Below the pieces are notes generated by a model that searched no databases, was not told the origin of the DNA, and saw nothing but the letters and a program-made list of their open reading frames with translations. A stretch of DNA of 64,000 nt from assembly GCF_014212315.1 (NCBI RefSeq), contig NZ_JACKXE010000001.1, forward strand, positions 682,001-746,000. Reading direction: 5' to 3'. The translations under genes and the position numbers were made by a program. The stretch is from Nocardioides luti (lineage in GTDB: Bacteria; Actinomycetota; Actinomycetes; Propionibacteriales; Nocardioidaceae). Shown in pieces: positions 43,733 through 50,984 of this stretch (position 1 is its first letter; each line of letters begins with the position of its first letter).

Positions 43733-44113
43733 TCAGTCCGCGCAGCCGACGAGCAACCAGTGACCGTCGCTCCAGTCGAAGGAGAGGTCGAAGACCCCGC
43801 CGCGGTCGTCACCCTCGACGGCCGCCCCACGGCCGGCCTCGACCCGCCACAGCTCGCGCTCCCCCACCAGGTCCGGGCTCGCGACGCGGACGGCGGTCCC
43901 CGTCCCGCAACCCGCCCCGGGACCGGTCGCCGGCTCGTCCGAGCCGATCACCGCCCGGGCGTCGGCCGACTGCCACCAGGGCGTGGTCTCCACCCAGTGC
44001 GCGAGCACGGCCCGCACCTTCCACAACCGGCCGCGCCACAGGAACTGCTCGGGACCCTCCACCCCGGTCACCCAGCCCTTGCGCACGTCCACGGGGTCGT
44101 CGTAGCGCCTCAT
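43733..44113 (-). CDS. DUF6504 protein, first gene of the SOS operon
   Basis: 126-aa protein: MRRYDDPVDVRKGWVTG, then GPEQFLWRGRLWKVRAVLAHW and a C-terminal FDLSFDWSDGHWLLVGCAD. This matches DUF6504, small proteins that sit next to Y-family or DnaE2 polymerases in actinobacteria. Probably a small beta-rich domain; function unknown, with a structural role in the mutasome as a guess. ATG 44113 is set by GGAAGGA at 8 bases; an upstream in-frame start would cross the promoter. A LexA box lies 100 bases upstream. Confidence 0.88.
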   Translation of the reverse strand: MRRYDDPVDVRKGWVTGVEGPEQFLWRGRLWKVRAVLAHWVETTPWWQSADARAVIGSDEPATGPGAGCGTGTAVRVASPDLVGERELWRVEAGRGAAVEGDDRGGVFDLSFDWSDGHWLLVGCAD

Positions 44114-44209
44114 TCGATCGTCCTTCCCTGCCTGCTGCTGCACCGTCGACCCGCTGGACCCGACCCCGGAGCCCCGGCGGGGCGGGGGTCGAGGTCGCCC
44201 CGCCGGGGG

Positions 44210-44242
44210 TGTTCGAACAGATGTTCGAACACGAGAACCGTA
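44210..44242 (-). promoter_or_regulatory. LexA (SOS) box and -10 of the translesion operon
   Basis: TCGAACAGATGTTCGA at 44213-44228 fits the mycobacterial-type SOS consensus TCGAAC-N4-GTTCGA perfectly; two overlapping GTTCGAAC palindromes (44211-44218, 44223-44230) extend it. On the minus strand TACGGT (44237-44242) lies just upstream of the box, so LexA would cover the transcription start. Controls DUF6504-HEPN-dnaE2-methyltransferase-dinB. Confidence 0.85.
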
Positions 44243-44290
44243 CACCCCGCCGCGGACAGTCCGTCAAGGTCGACCCGGCGAGAAAACCCG

Positions 44291-44328
44291 ATGATGTCGT
44301 AGCGACATCATTGTGACGGCATTATGGT
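44291..44328 (+). promoter_or_regulatory. Palindromic operator and leaderless promoter of MFS gene
   Basis: ATGATGTCG (44291-44299) and CGACATCAT (44303-44311) form a perfect palindrome with a 3-base spacer. TATGGT (44323-44328) is a -10 that ends 6 bases before the ATG at 44335. The palindrome covers the expected -35, as a repressor site would. No regulator gene is adjacent. Confidence 0.65.
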
Positions 44329-44334
44329 GTCGTC

Positions 44335-45708
44335 ATGACGTCATACGAGGAGCTCGGCCGGCCCGACCACCGCCCGGCCGGCTTCGACCTGCGGGCACCG
44401 TGGCGGTTGCTCCGACGGCGACGTGACCTGCGGCTGCTGGTGACCGCGAGCCTGGTCTCGCTCAGCGGGGACTGGATCCTCGGCATCGGCCTGGCCTACG
44501 CCGTCTACGACCTGACCGGCTCGACGCTGGCCTCCACCGGCACCCTGCTCGCCGGGCTGCTCCCCCAGGTCCTGGCCGGGCCCCTGGCGGGCGTCCTGGT
44601 GGACCGGTGGGACCGCCGCCGCACGATGATCGCCACCAACCTCGCGATGGCGGTCGGTCTCCTCCCGCTGCTCCTGGTCACCGGGGCCGACCGGGTCGGA
44701 CTGGTCTACGCCGTGCTGGTGGGCCAGTCCCTGCTCGAGGTGTTCTTCGCCCCCGCCGAGCAGGCGATGCTGCCGCGCCTGGTCGACGAGGACGAGCTGG
44801 TCACCGCGAACGCCGTCAACGGCCAGGCCCGCAACCTCGCCCGCCTGCTCGGCGGGGCGCTGGGCGGCACCGCGGCCGCTGTCGGCGGCGTCCCGGCGGT
44901 CGCCGCACTCGACGTGCTGACCTTCCTCGCGGCCGCCCTGCTGCTGCGGGCGATCCGCACGAGCGGGCGGGTCGAGCGGCGGTCGACCGAGGCGGCCGAG
45001 GCGGCCGTGCAGCGTCGGCTCACGGCACTCCGCGACGAGCTGCGCGGCGGCATCCGGGCGGCGAGCCGCGAGCCGGCGATCCGGGTGCTGCTGGTGTTCC
45101 TGCTCGTCACGAGCGCCGGTGAGGGGATCATGGGCACGCTGTTCGCGCCGTTCGTCCGCGACGTGCTGCAGGGCAGCGGCCAGGCGTACGGCGTGATCTG
45201 CGCCGTCCAGGCCGTGGGCGGTCTCCTGGGCGGGCTCGTCGTGGCCGGCCTGGCGCACCGGCTGTCCCCGCTGGCGCTGCTGGGCGCCGGGTCCGTGCTG
45301 TTCGGACTGGTCGACCTCGCGATCTTCCTCTACCCCACGGCGTACGTCGCGATCTGGCCGGCGGTGCTGGGCATGGTCGTGGTGGGGATCCCGGGCGCTG
45401 GCGCGGCGGCGGGGCAGATGACGATCTTCCAGCAGCACACCTCGGACGCGGAGCGCGGCCGGGTGTTCAGCCTGGTCGCGCTCGCGCAGACCACGGCCGG
45501 CGTCGCCGGGACGGTCGCGGCTGGCCTGCTCGGCGAGAGCATCGGGATCGTGCCGGTCCTCGCGTTCCAGGGCGTGGGCTACGTCGTCGCCGGGACCTAC
45601 GTCACCCTCGCCCTGCGCGGCGACCGCTCAGGACGACCTCAGGGGGCGGTGGACGAGTCGAGCCCGGCCTCGTCGGGGTGCGACGACAGCCAGGCACCGC
45701 GCATGTAG
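44335..45708 (+). CDS. MFS transporter (DHA3-like exporter)
   Basis: 457-aa major facilitator with about 12 helices. Family signs: GDWILGIGLAYAVYDLTGS in helix 1, the A-motif-like GVLVDRWDRRRTMI, FFAPAEQAMLPRLVDEDEL and NGQARNLARLLGGALGG, which recall MFS exporters of the enterobactin/macrolide type (DHA3). The substrate is unknown. The gene is under a palindromic operator. Its last 70 bases overlap the convergent gene at 45639; the C-terminal 40 residues are hydrophilic and not conserved-looking. Confidence 0.9.
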   Translation: MTSYEELGRPDHRPAGFDLRAPWRLLRRRRDLRLLVTASLVSLSGDWILGIGLAYAVYDLTGSTLASTGTLLAGLLPQVLAGPLAGVLVDRWDRRRTMIATNLAMAVGLLPLLLVTGADRVGLVYAVLVGQSLLEVFFAPAEQAMLPRLVDEDELVTANAVNGQARNLARLLGGALGGTAAAVGGVPAVAALDVLTFLAAALLLRAIRTSGRVERRSTEAAEAAVQRRLTALRDELRGGIRAASREPAIRVLLVFLLVTSAGEGIMGTLFAPFVRDVLQGSGQAYGVICAVQAVGGLLGGLVVAGLAHRLSPLALLGAGSVLFGLVDLAIFLYPTAYVAIWPAVLGMVVVGIPGAGAAAGQMTIFQQHTSDAERGRVFSLVALAQTTAGVAGTVAAGLLGESIGIVPVLAFQGVGYVVAGTYVTLALRGDRSGRPQGAVDESSPASSGCDDSQAPRM

Positions 45709-46121
45709 GCGCTGGAGTCGCGGTGCCAGAGCAGCACCAGCAGGGCCAGGTCGAGCAGCACGGAGACCACCGAGATGACCAGGAAGACCGGGGGCGGGTC
45801 GGTCCGCAGGATCGCCAGCGACCCGATGCCGATGAAGACCACCAGCGCGGCCAGCGAGATCCGCGCCCAGCCGTGCCCGTCGCGGACGAACATGATCAGC
45901 ACGCCCGCCAGCGCGGCGAAGACGATGCACAGCACGATCGCCACCGGCGTGAACGCGGGCGGCTGGACGTCCACCCCGCCGTCGGCGCGACCGGCCGCCC
46001 AGGAGCGCACGAGCTCGTCGTGCAGGACGACCGTGAGCAGGGCCGTCAGGACCGTGAGCGCGATCAGCGCGACCAGCACGCGCACCGCGTTGGTCACCGA
46101 ACCCGGCTGCTGCCGTGCCAT
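45639..46121 (-). CDS. Four-helix membrane protein of unknown function
   Basis: 160-aa protein with four clear transmembrane helices (about 13-32, 57-78, 84-105 and 112-130), connected by short loops, and a hydrophilic end. I recognise no family. ATG 46121 with GGAG within 10 bases. It is tail-to-tail with the MFS gene and overlaps its end by 70 bases; both frames look coding, so one of the stops, or the tail of the MFS protein, could be misjudged. Confidence 0.75.
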   Translation of the reverse strand: MARQQPGSVTNAVRVLVALIALTVLTALLTVVLHDELVRSWAAGRADGGVDVQPPAFTPVAIVLCIVFAALAGVLIMFVRDGHGWARISLAALVVFIGIGSLAILRTDPPPVFLVISVVSVLLDLALLVLLWHRDSSAYMRGAWLSSHPDEAGLDSSTAP

Positions 46122-46177
46122 CTGGAGCTCCTCAACCGATCGGTGTCGTGGGTGTGGGCCGGGCGCCGCACCCTCGC

Positions 46178-46183
46178 TAGGGT
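46178..46183 (+). promoter_or_regulatory. -10 of leaderless YbaK-like gene
   Basis: TAGGGT, then 6 bases to the ATG at 46190. No ribosome-binding site precedes the ATG. Confidence 0.5.
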
Positions 46184-46189
46184 CGCAGT

Positions 46190-46663
46190 ATGCCCAGCGA
46201 GCACCCGTCGATCACCCGATTTCGAGATGAGCACGCGCGCCGCGGAGGCACCGGCGAGGTGGTCATTCTCCCTGACGCCGTCCACACCGCCGCACTGGCC
46301 GCCGAGGCGCTCGGCTGCGAGGTCGGCGCGATCGCCAACAGCCTCCTCTTCGACGCGGCCGGCAGCCCGGTCCTGATCCTCACCTCGGGGGCGCACCGCG
46401 TCGACACCGACAAGGTCGCGAGCGAGGTCGGCACGGGGCCGCTCAAGCGGGCCAAGCCCGAGTTCGTGCGCCAGCACACCGGCCAGGTGATCGGCGGCGT
46501 CTCCCCGCTCGCCCACCCGGCGCCGGTGCCGACGTACCTCGACTCCTGGCTGCGCCGCTACGACGTCGTCTGGGCGGCCGCCGGCCACCCCGCGGCGGTG
46601 TTCTCGACGACGTACGACGAGCTCCTCGCCCTCACCGGCGCCACCGAGATCGAGGTCGCCTGA
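46190..46663 (+). CDS. YbaK/EbsC-type aminoacyl-tRNA editing protein
   Basis: 157-aa member of the YbaK/ProX editing superfamily, distinct from the copy at 2872. Motifs: AALAAEALGCEVGAIANSLLF, VLILTSGAHRVDTDKVA with the conserved Lys, and GQVIGGVSPLAHP. It probably deacylates a mischarged tRNA, but the amino acid cannot be told. Leaderless ATG 46190. Followed 3 bases after its stop by the DUF4126 gene, so the two are an operon. Confidence 0.92.
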   Translation: MPSEHPSITRFRDEHARRGGTGEVVILPDAVHTAALAAEALGCEVGAIANSLLFDAAGSPVLILTSGAHRVDTDKVASEVGTGPLKRAKPEFVRQHTGQVIGGVSPLAHPAPVPTYLDSWLRRYDVVWAAAGHPAAVFSTTYDELLALTGATEIEVA

Positions 46664-46666
46664 GCC

Positions 46667-47251
46667 GTGGAGTCCTTGCCCCTGGTGTTCTCGAGCGGCT
46701 GGGCCAGCGGCGTCAACGCCTACCTGGTCGTGCTGGTCCTGGGCACCTACGACCGCGTCCGCGACGTCGCCTCCGTGCCCGACGTGCTGGGCCGCTGGGA
46801 CGTGCTCGGCATCGCGTTCGTGCTCTACGCGATGGAGTTCGTGGCCGACAAGATCCCCTACATCGACTCCACGTGGGACCTCGTCTCGACCGCGATCCGG
46901 CCGACCGCGGGCGCCGTCATCGGCGTGCTCCTGGCCGGTGACGCCGACTCGCTGGACCAGGCCGTGCTGGGCGTCGTCGGCGGCGGCACCGCCCTGCTCT
47001 CGCACCTGGTGAAGGCGGGCGGACGACTCGCCCTCAACTCCTCCCCCGAGCCGGTCACGAACATCACCGCCAGCGTCGTCGAGGACTTCGCCGTCCTGGG
47101 GGTCGTGTGGTTCGCCGTGGTCCACCCGCGGACCGCCGCGGCGGTCGCGGCGGTGTTCCTCGTGGCCGGGCTGGTGATGCTCTACTTCGTCGCGAAGCTC
47201 GTGCGCCGGGGCTGGCGCCGCTGGAGAAAGCGCGAGCCCGCGACCGCCTGA
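46667..47251 (+). CDS. DUF4126 membrane protein
   Basis: 194-aa protein with four to five helices. The N-terminal LPLVFSSGWASGVNAYLVVLVLG, IPYIDSTWDLVSTAIRPTAGA and NSSPEPVTNITASVVED segments are the DUF4126 signature. Function unknown. The C-terminus is short and basic (RRGWRRWRKREP). GTG 46667; cotranscribed with the YbaK-like gene. Confidence 0.9.
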   Translation: MESLPLVFSSGWASGVNAYLVVLVLGTYDRVRDVASVPDVLGRWDVLGIAFVLYAMEFVADKIPYIDSTWDLVSTAIRPTAGAVIGVLLAGDADSLDQAVLGVVGGGTALLSHLVKAGGRLALNSSPEPVTNITASVVEDFAVLGVVWFAVVHPRTAAAVAAVFLVAGLVMLYFVAKLVRRGWRRWRKREPATA

Positions 47252-47257
47252 CCGGGT

Positions 47258-47263
47258 TAGCGT
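47258..47263 (+). promoter_or_regulatory. -10 of leaderless ATP-grasp gene
   Basis: TAGCGT, 7 bases before GTG 47271, directly after the DUF4126 stop. Confidence 0.55.
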
Positions 47264-47270
47264 CGGTCCC

Positions 47271-48665
47271 GTGGACCTCACCGACCCCGACCAGCGCGCC
47301 GCGGTGACCGCACGCCTCGCCGGGCTGTACGCCGGCCAGCCGGTCGTCGTCGGCCCGACCGTGCTCGCCGGCACGACGTCGTACGTCGCCTGGTTCCGCG
47401 CCCGGGGCTGCCCGGTGCTCGTGCTGGCGACGGCCCGCGGGGCCGGGGCCGTCCCGGTCGACGGCGACTGCGTGGTGGTCGACGTGACGCCCCCGCCGAC
47501 CGTGTCGGTCACCGAGGAGCTGCGCACGCACGACCGGCTGGCGCGGCACCTGCCCGCGGAGGTGGTGGCGGCGGTCGAGGCCTTCGACCCGGAGCGCCGC
47601 GGCACGTGGTTCACCACGCCGTTCGTCACCACCGACGAGCCGATCCTCGGTCGCCCGGCCACCGGGGGCCGCCCGGCGTCCTTCCTCGCCCTGGAGGACA
47701 AGATGCTGGCCGACGAGGTCTGGGACGCGGCCGGTGTGCGGCGGGCGCCGTACCTCATCGCCCCCGTCGACGACGCCGCCCTCGCCCGCGCCACGGACGA
47801 GCTCGCCGGCCCGCTGGGCGCCGTGTGGTCGGGGGACGCGCGCGACGGCTTCAACGGCGGCGGCAACTTCGTCCGGTGGATCCGCGAGGACGCCGACCAG
47901 GCGGCCGCCATGGCGTTCTTCGCGCCGCGCTGCGACCGGGTGCGGGTGCTGCCGTTCCTCGACGGGGTGCCGTGCTCGATCCACGGCTTCGTGCTGCCCG
48001 ACGGGACCGCCGCGCTCCGGCCGGTCGAGATCGCGATGCTGCGCGACGTCGAGCACCGCTCCTTCGTCTACGGCGGGCTCGGCACCTTCTGGGACCCGCC
48101 CGAGGCGGACCGCGCGGCGATGCGCGACGTCGTGCGCCGGGTGGGGGCGCACCTGCAGGCGGCGCACGGCTACCGCGGGGCGTTCGGCGTCGACGGCGTG
48201 CTCACCGCCGACGGCTTCCTGCCCACCGAGCTCAACACCCGGATGTCCGCCGGCGCCACGACCGTCGCCGAGGTCGACCGCGAGTTCTTCACGCTCCTGC
48301 AGGCGAACCTCGTGGCCGGCGTCGACACCGGCCTGACCGTGGCCGACGTCGAGGCGCTGGCGCCGCTGATGGACGCGGAGCGGCACGGCAAGGTCGTGGC
48401 GTTCGCCGACGAGCGCTCCGTCGGTGGCCCCGACGCCTACGACGTCGCGTGGGACGGCCGCGCCTTCGCCCGCGCCGACGCGCCGACCGGCAACGTGCTG
48501 TCGGTGGCCGACACCCCCTCGGGGATGTTCGCCAAGGTCGACCCCTGCAGCGTCCTGACCCGCGGCGGCCGGCTCGCCGAGGTCAACCTCGCATTGATGG
48601 CCTTCCTCGACCGGGAGTACGCCGTCGGCTTCGGCGACCTGACGGCGGCGCCGGACCTGCGCTGA
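47271..48665 (+). CDS. ATP-grasp superfamily ligase-like protein, unassigned
   Basis: 464-aa protein. The middle and C-terminal halves look like an ATP-grasp fold: FLALEDKMLADEVWDAAGVR (lid entry), DARDGFNGGGNFVRWI as a nucleotide loop, and GVDGVLTADGFLPTELNTRMSAG with the E-x-N-x-R metal-binding triad (about 315-325). The N-terminal 100 residues form a Rossmann-like part (VVVGPTVLAGTTSYVAWFRA). ATP-grasp enzymes couple a carboxylate to an amine or thiol; the partner here is unknown. Leaderless GTG. The next gene, an FAD oxidoreductase, starts 34 bases later but has its own -10. Confidence 0.82.
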   Translation: MDLTDPDQRAAVTARLAGLYAGQPVVVGPTVLAGTTSYVAWFRARGCPVLVLATARGAGAVPVDGDCVVVDVTPPPTVSVTEELRTHDRLARHLPAEVVAAVEAFDPERRGTWFTTPFVTTDEPILGRPATGGRPASFLALEDKMLADEVWDAAGVRRAPYLIAPVDDAALARATDELAGPLGAVWSGDARDGFNGGGNFVRWIREDADQAAAMAFFAPRCDRVRVLPFLDGVPCSIHGFVLPDGTAALRPVEIAMLRDVEHRSFVYGGLGTFWDPPEADRAAMRDVVRRVGAHLQAAHGYRGAFGVDGVLTADGFLPTELNTRMSAGATTVAEVDREFFTLLQANLVAGVDTGLTVADVEALAPLMDAERHGKVVAFADERSVGGPDAYDVAWDGRAFARADAPTGNVLSVADTPSGMFAKVDPCSVLTRGGRLAEVNLALMAFLDREYAVGFGDLTAAPDLR

Positions 48666-48687
48666 GCCCCGGCGTGCGGCCGGACCG

Positions 48688-48693
48688 TAGGGT
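48688..48693 (+). promoter_or_regulatory. -10 of leaderless FAD oxidoreductase gene
   Basis: TAGGGT, 6 bases before ATG 48700. Confidence 0.5.
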
Positions 48694-48699
48694 TCGGCC

Positions 48700-50004
48700 A
48701 TGGCGCGCGTGGTGGTGGTCGGTGGGGGCTTCGGCGGCCTCGCGTCCGCCGCGCGCCTGGCCAAGACCGGCCACGACGTCACCCTCGTCGAGCAGTCCGC
48801 GACGCTCGGCGGCGCCCTGTCGAGCGTGACGCTCGACGGCTTCACCTGGGACGCCGGCCCGACCTGGACGGCGCTCCCGGCGGTCGTCCGCGACCTCTTC
48901 CGCAAGTCCGGCCGACCGCTCGAGCGCGAGCTCGACCTCGTCCCCCTGGAGGTGGTGCGCGAGCACCGCTTCGAGGACGGGACCTCGGTCGCCGTGCCGG
49001 GCGGCTCGCGCGCCGCCCAGCTGGCGGCCTTCGACGCGCTGTCGCCGGGGCTCGGGCAGCAGTGGGTCGACCACGTGGCGTCGTACGCCGACGACTGGGA
49101 GGTGCTGCGCCGCGGCTACCTCGAGGTGCCGTGGCAGCCCGACGCACTCCCCCGCGACGTCGCCGCCCGGCTCGACAGCCGCGAGGTGCTGCACAAGCGG
49201 CTGCGCCGGACCTTCCGCGACGAGCGGCTCCGGCTGGTCGCCGGCCACCCGTTCCTCGCCGACGGCCACGACCTGCGCAACGTGCCGGCCTGGGCCGGGC
49301 TGACGGCCTACCTCGAGCAGCGCTTCGGCGCCTGGACCGTCCCCGGCGGGATGGCGCAGCTCGGCACCGTGCTCGGCGAGCGGATGACGACGCGCCGGGT
49401 CACGGTCCTCACCTCGACGCAGGCCCGCGACGTCGTGGTCCGCGGCGGCCGCGCCGTGGCCGTGGCCCTCGAGGGCGGCGGCGAGCTGGACGCCGACGTC
49501 GTGGTCTGCGCGATCGACCCGCGACGGCTGCCCGCGCTCGCCGTCCACGTGGCCCGCACGATGCCCGCGATCCCCCCGGTCGTGTGCCACCTCGGCCTGT
49601 CGGGCGAGCTGCCCGACCTGCCGCACGAGCTGGTCCTGCACGGCAACCCCACGCTCGTCGTGCGCCCCGGCGGCACCGCACCCGACGGGCACAGCGCCTG
49701 GACGATCCACGGCCGCGGCCACCTCGCCGAGGACATCCTGCGCGCGCTCGCGCGCCACCAGGTCGACGTGCGCGCCCACGTCGTCACCCGGCTGGACCGC
49801 TCGCCGCGCGAGCTGGTCGAGCAGTGGGGCGGCTCGCCGCTGGGCGTGCTGTGGCAGGGCCGCGCGACGGTGCGCCGCCGGCTGGGGCCGACCACGCCGG
49901 TGCCCGGGGTGTACGCCGCCGGGGCGCACGCGACGCCGGGAGGCGGGCTGCCCTTCGTCGGGCTGTCGGCCGCGCTGGTCGCGCAGGCGGTCGGGCCGGC
50001 CTGA
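48700..50004 (+). CDS. FAD-dependent phytoene desaturase-like oxidoreductase
   Basis: 434-aa flavoprotein of the amine oxidase / phytoene desaturase superfamily. The dinucleotide-binding motif VVVVGGGFGGLASAARLAK (residues 4-22) with the following Glu in VTLVEQSATLGG is classic; the C-terminal FAD motif is VYAAGAHATPGGGLPFVGLSA. A carotenoid or polyprenoid substrate is suggested by the polyprenyl synthase 1 kb away, but no phytoene synthase is in the window, so this is weak. Leaderless ATG 48700; convergent with metF. Confidence 0.88.
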   Translation: MARVVVVGGGFGGLASAARLAKTGHDVTLVEQSATLGGALSSVTLDGFTWDAGPTWTALPAVVRDLFRKSGRPLERELDLVPLEVVREHRFEDGTSVAVPGGSRAAQLAAFDALSPGLGQQWVDHVASYADDWEVLRRGYLEVPWQPDALPRDVAARLDSREVLHKRLRRTFRDERLRLVAGHPFLADGHDLRNVPAWAGLTAYLEQRFGAWTVPGGMAQLGTVLGERMTTRRVTVLTSTQARDVVVRGGRAVAVALEGGGELDADVVVCAIDPRRLPALAVHVARTMPAIPPVVCHLGLSGELPDLPHELVLHGNPTLVVRPGGTAPDGHSAWTIHGRGHLAEDILRALARHQVDVRAHVVTRLDRSPRELVEQWGGSPLGVLWQGRATVRRRLGPTTPVPGVYAAGAHATPGGGLPFVGLSAALVAQAVGPA

Positions 50005-50030
50005 GGCCGGACCGGGCCGCCGGGGACGCC

Positions 50031-50921
50031 TCAGACGGTGACGTTGAGCGCCGCGAAGATCTCGAGCGTCGCCCGGGAGAAGTTCAGCGTGTAGAAGTGC
50101 AGCCCCGGCGCCCCGCCGGCGAGCAGCTCCTCGCAGAGCTCGGCCGCGATCGCGATCCCCTCGGCGCGCACGGCGTCCTTGTCGCCCTCGTGGGCGGCGA
50201 TCCGGGCGACGACCTCCTCGGGCACGTCGGCACCGATGAGCTCGCCCTGGCGGCGGATCGCGCTGAGGTTCAGGATCGGCATGATGCCGGGCAGGATCGG
50301 GATGTCGACGCCGCGGGCGCGCACCCGCTCGACGAGCGCGAAGTAGTCGGAGGCGCGGAAGAACATCTGGGTGACCGCGAACTCCGCCCCCGCCCGGGCC
50401 TTGGCCACCAGCACGTCGGCGTCGTGGTCGAGCGAGGCGGCCGAGGGGTGGCCCTCGGGGAACGCCGCGACCCCGATCCGGAAGTCACCGCGCGAGCGGG
50501 CCAGCTCGACCAGCTCGTCGGCGTGCGTGAGGCCGCCCGGCGTGGGCGTCCACTCCCCGCGGGGGCCGGTCTCCGGGTCGCCGCGCAGCGCCATCACGTG
50601 GTGCACCCCCGCGGCGGCGTACGTGTCGAGGATGCCCTCGAGCTCCGCGCGCGTGTGCCCCACGCAGGTCAGGTGCGCCATCGGCGTCAGGGAGGTCTCG
50701 TTGGCGATCCGGCTGGTGATCCGCACGGTCGAGTCACGGGTCGAGCCGCCGGCGCCGTACGTCACCGAGACGAACGTCGGGCGGTAGGGCTCGAGCGCCG
50801 CGATCGCGCGCCACAGCCGCTCCTCGCCCGCCTCGTCCTTCGGCGGGAAGAACTCGAAGGAGAACGAGCGCTCGCCCCGGCCGATCAGCTCGGCCATGCC
50901 CACTCCGCGTCCGGTGCCCAT
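50031..50921 (-). CDS. metF: Methylenetetrahydrofolate reductase
   Basis: 296-aa FAD enzyme reducing 5,10-methylene-THF to 5-methyl-THF for methionine synthesis. Motifs: FSFEFFPPKDEAGEERLWRA, VSVTYGAGGSTRDST, HLTCVGHTRAEL, MALRGDP, FPEGHPSA and TQMFFRASDYF. The start is ATG 50921 (MGTGRGVGMAEL) because TAGACT lies 7 bases before it; ATG 50897 is the alternative and would be closer to the family length. Divergent from the polyprenyl synthase gene with only 63 bases between. Confidence 0.96.
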   Translation of the reverse strand: MGTGRGVGMAELIGRGERSFSFEFFPPKDEAGEERLWRAIAALEPYRPTFVSVTYGAGGSTRDSTVRITSRIANETSLTPMAHLTCVGHTRAELEGILDTYAAAGVHHVMALRGDPETGPRGEWTPTPGGLTHADELVELARSRGDFRIGVAAFPEGHPSAASLDHDADVLVAKARAGAEFAVTQMFFRASDYFALVERVRARGVDIPILPGIMPILNLSAIRRQGELIGADVPEEVVARIAAHEGDKDAVRAEGIAIAAELCEELLAGGAPGLHFYTLNFSRATLEIFAALNVTV

Positions 50922-50928
50922 GCCGGAA

Positions 50929-50934
50929 AGTCTA
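50929..50934 (-). promoter_or_regulatory. -10 of leaderless metF
   Basis: TAGACT on the minus strand, 7 bases before ATG 50921. Back-to-back with the idsA-type promoter. Confidence 0.5.
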
Positions 50935-50972
50935 GGAGCGGGGGCGGCCCGGGCCGGCGCCTGTCCACTGAC

Positions 50973-50978
50973 TAGGCT
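50973..50978 (+). promoter_or_regulatory. -10 of leaderless polyprenyl synthase gene
   Basis: TAGGCT, 6 bases before GTG 50985. Confidence 0.5.
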
Positions 50979-50984
50979 CGCCGC

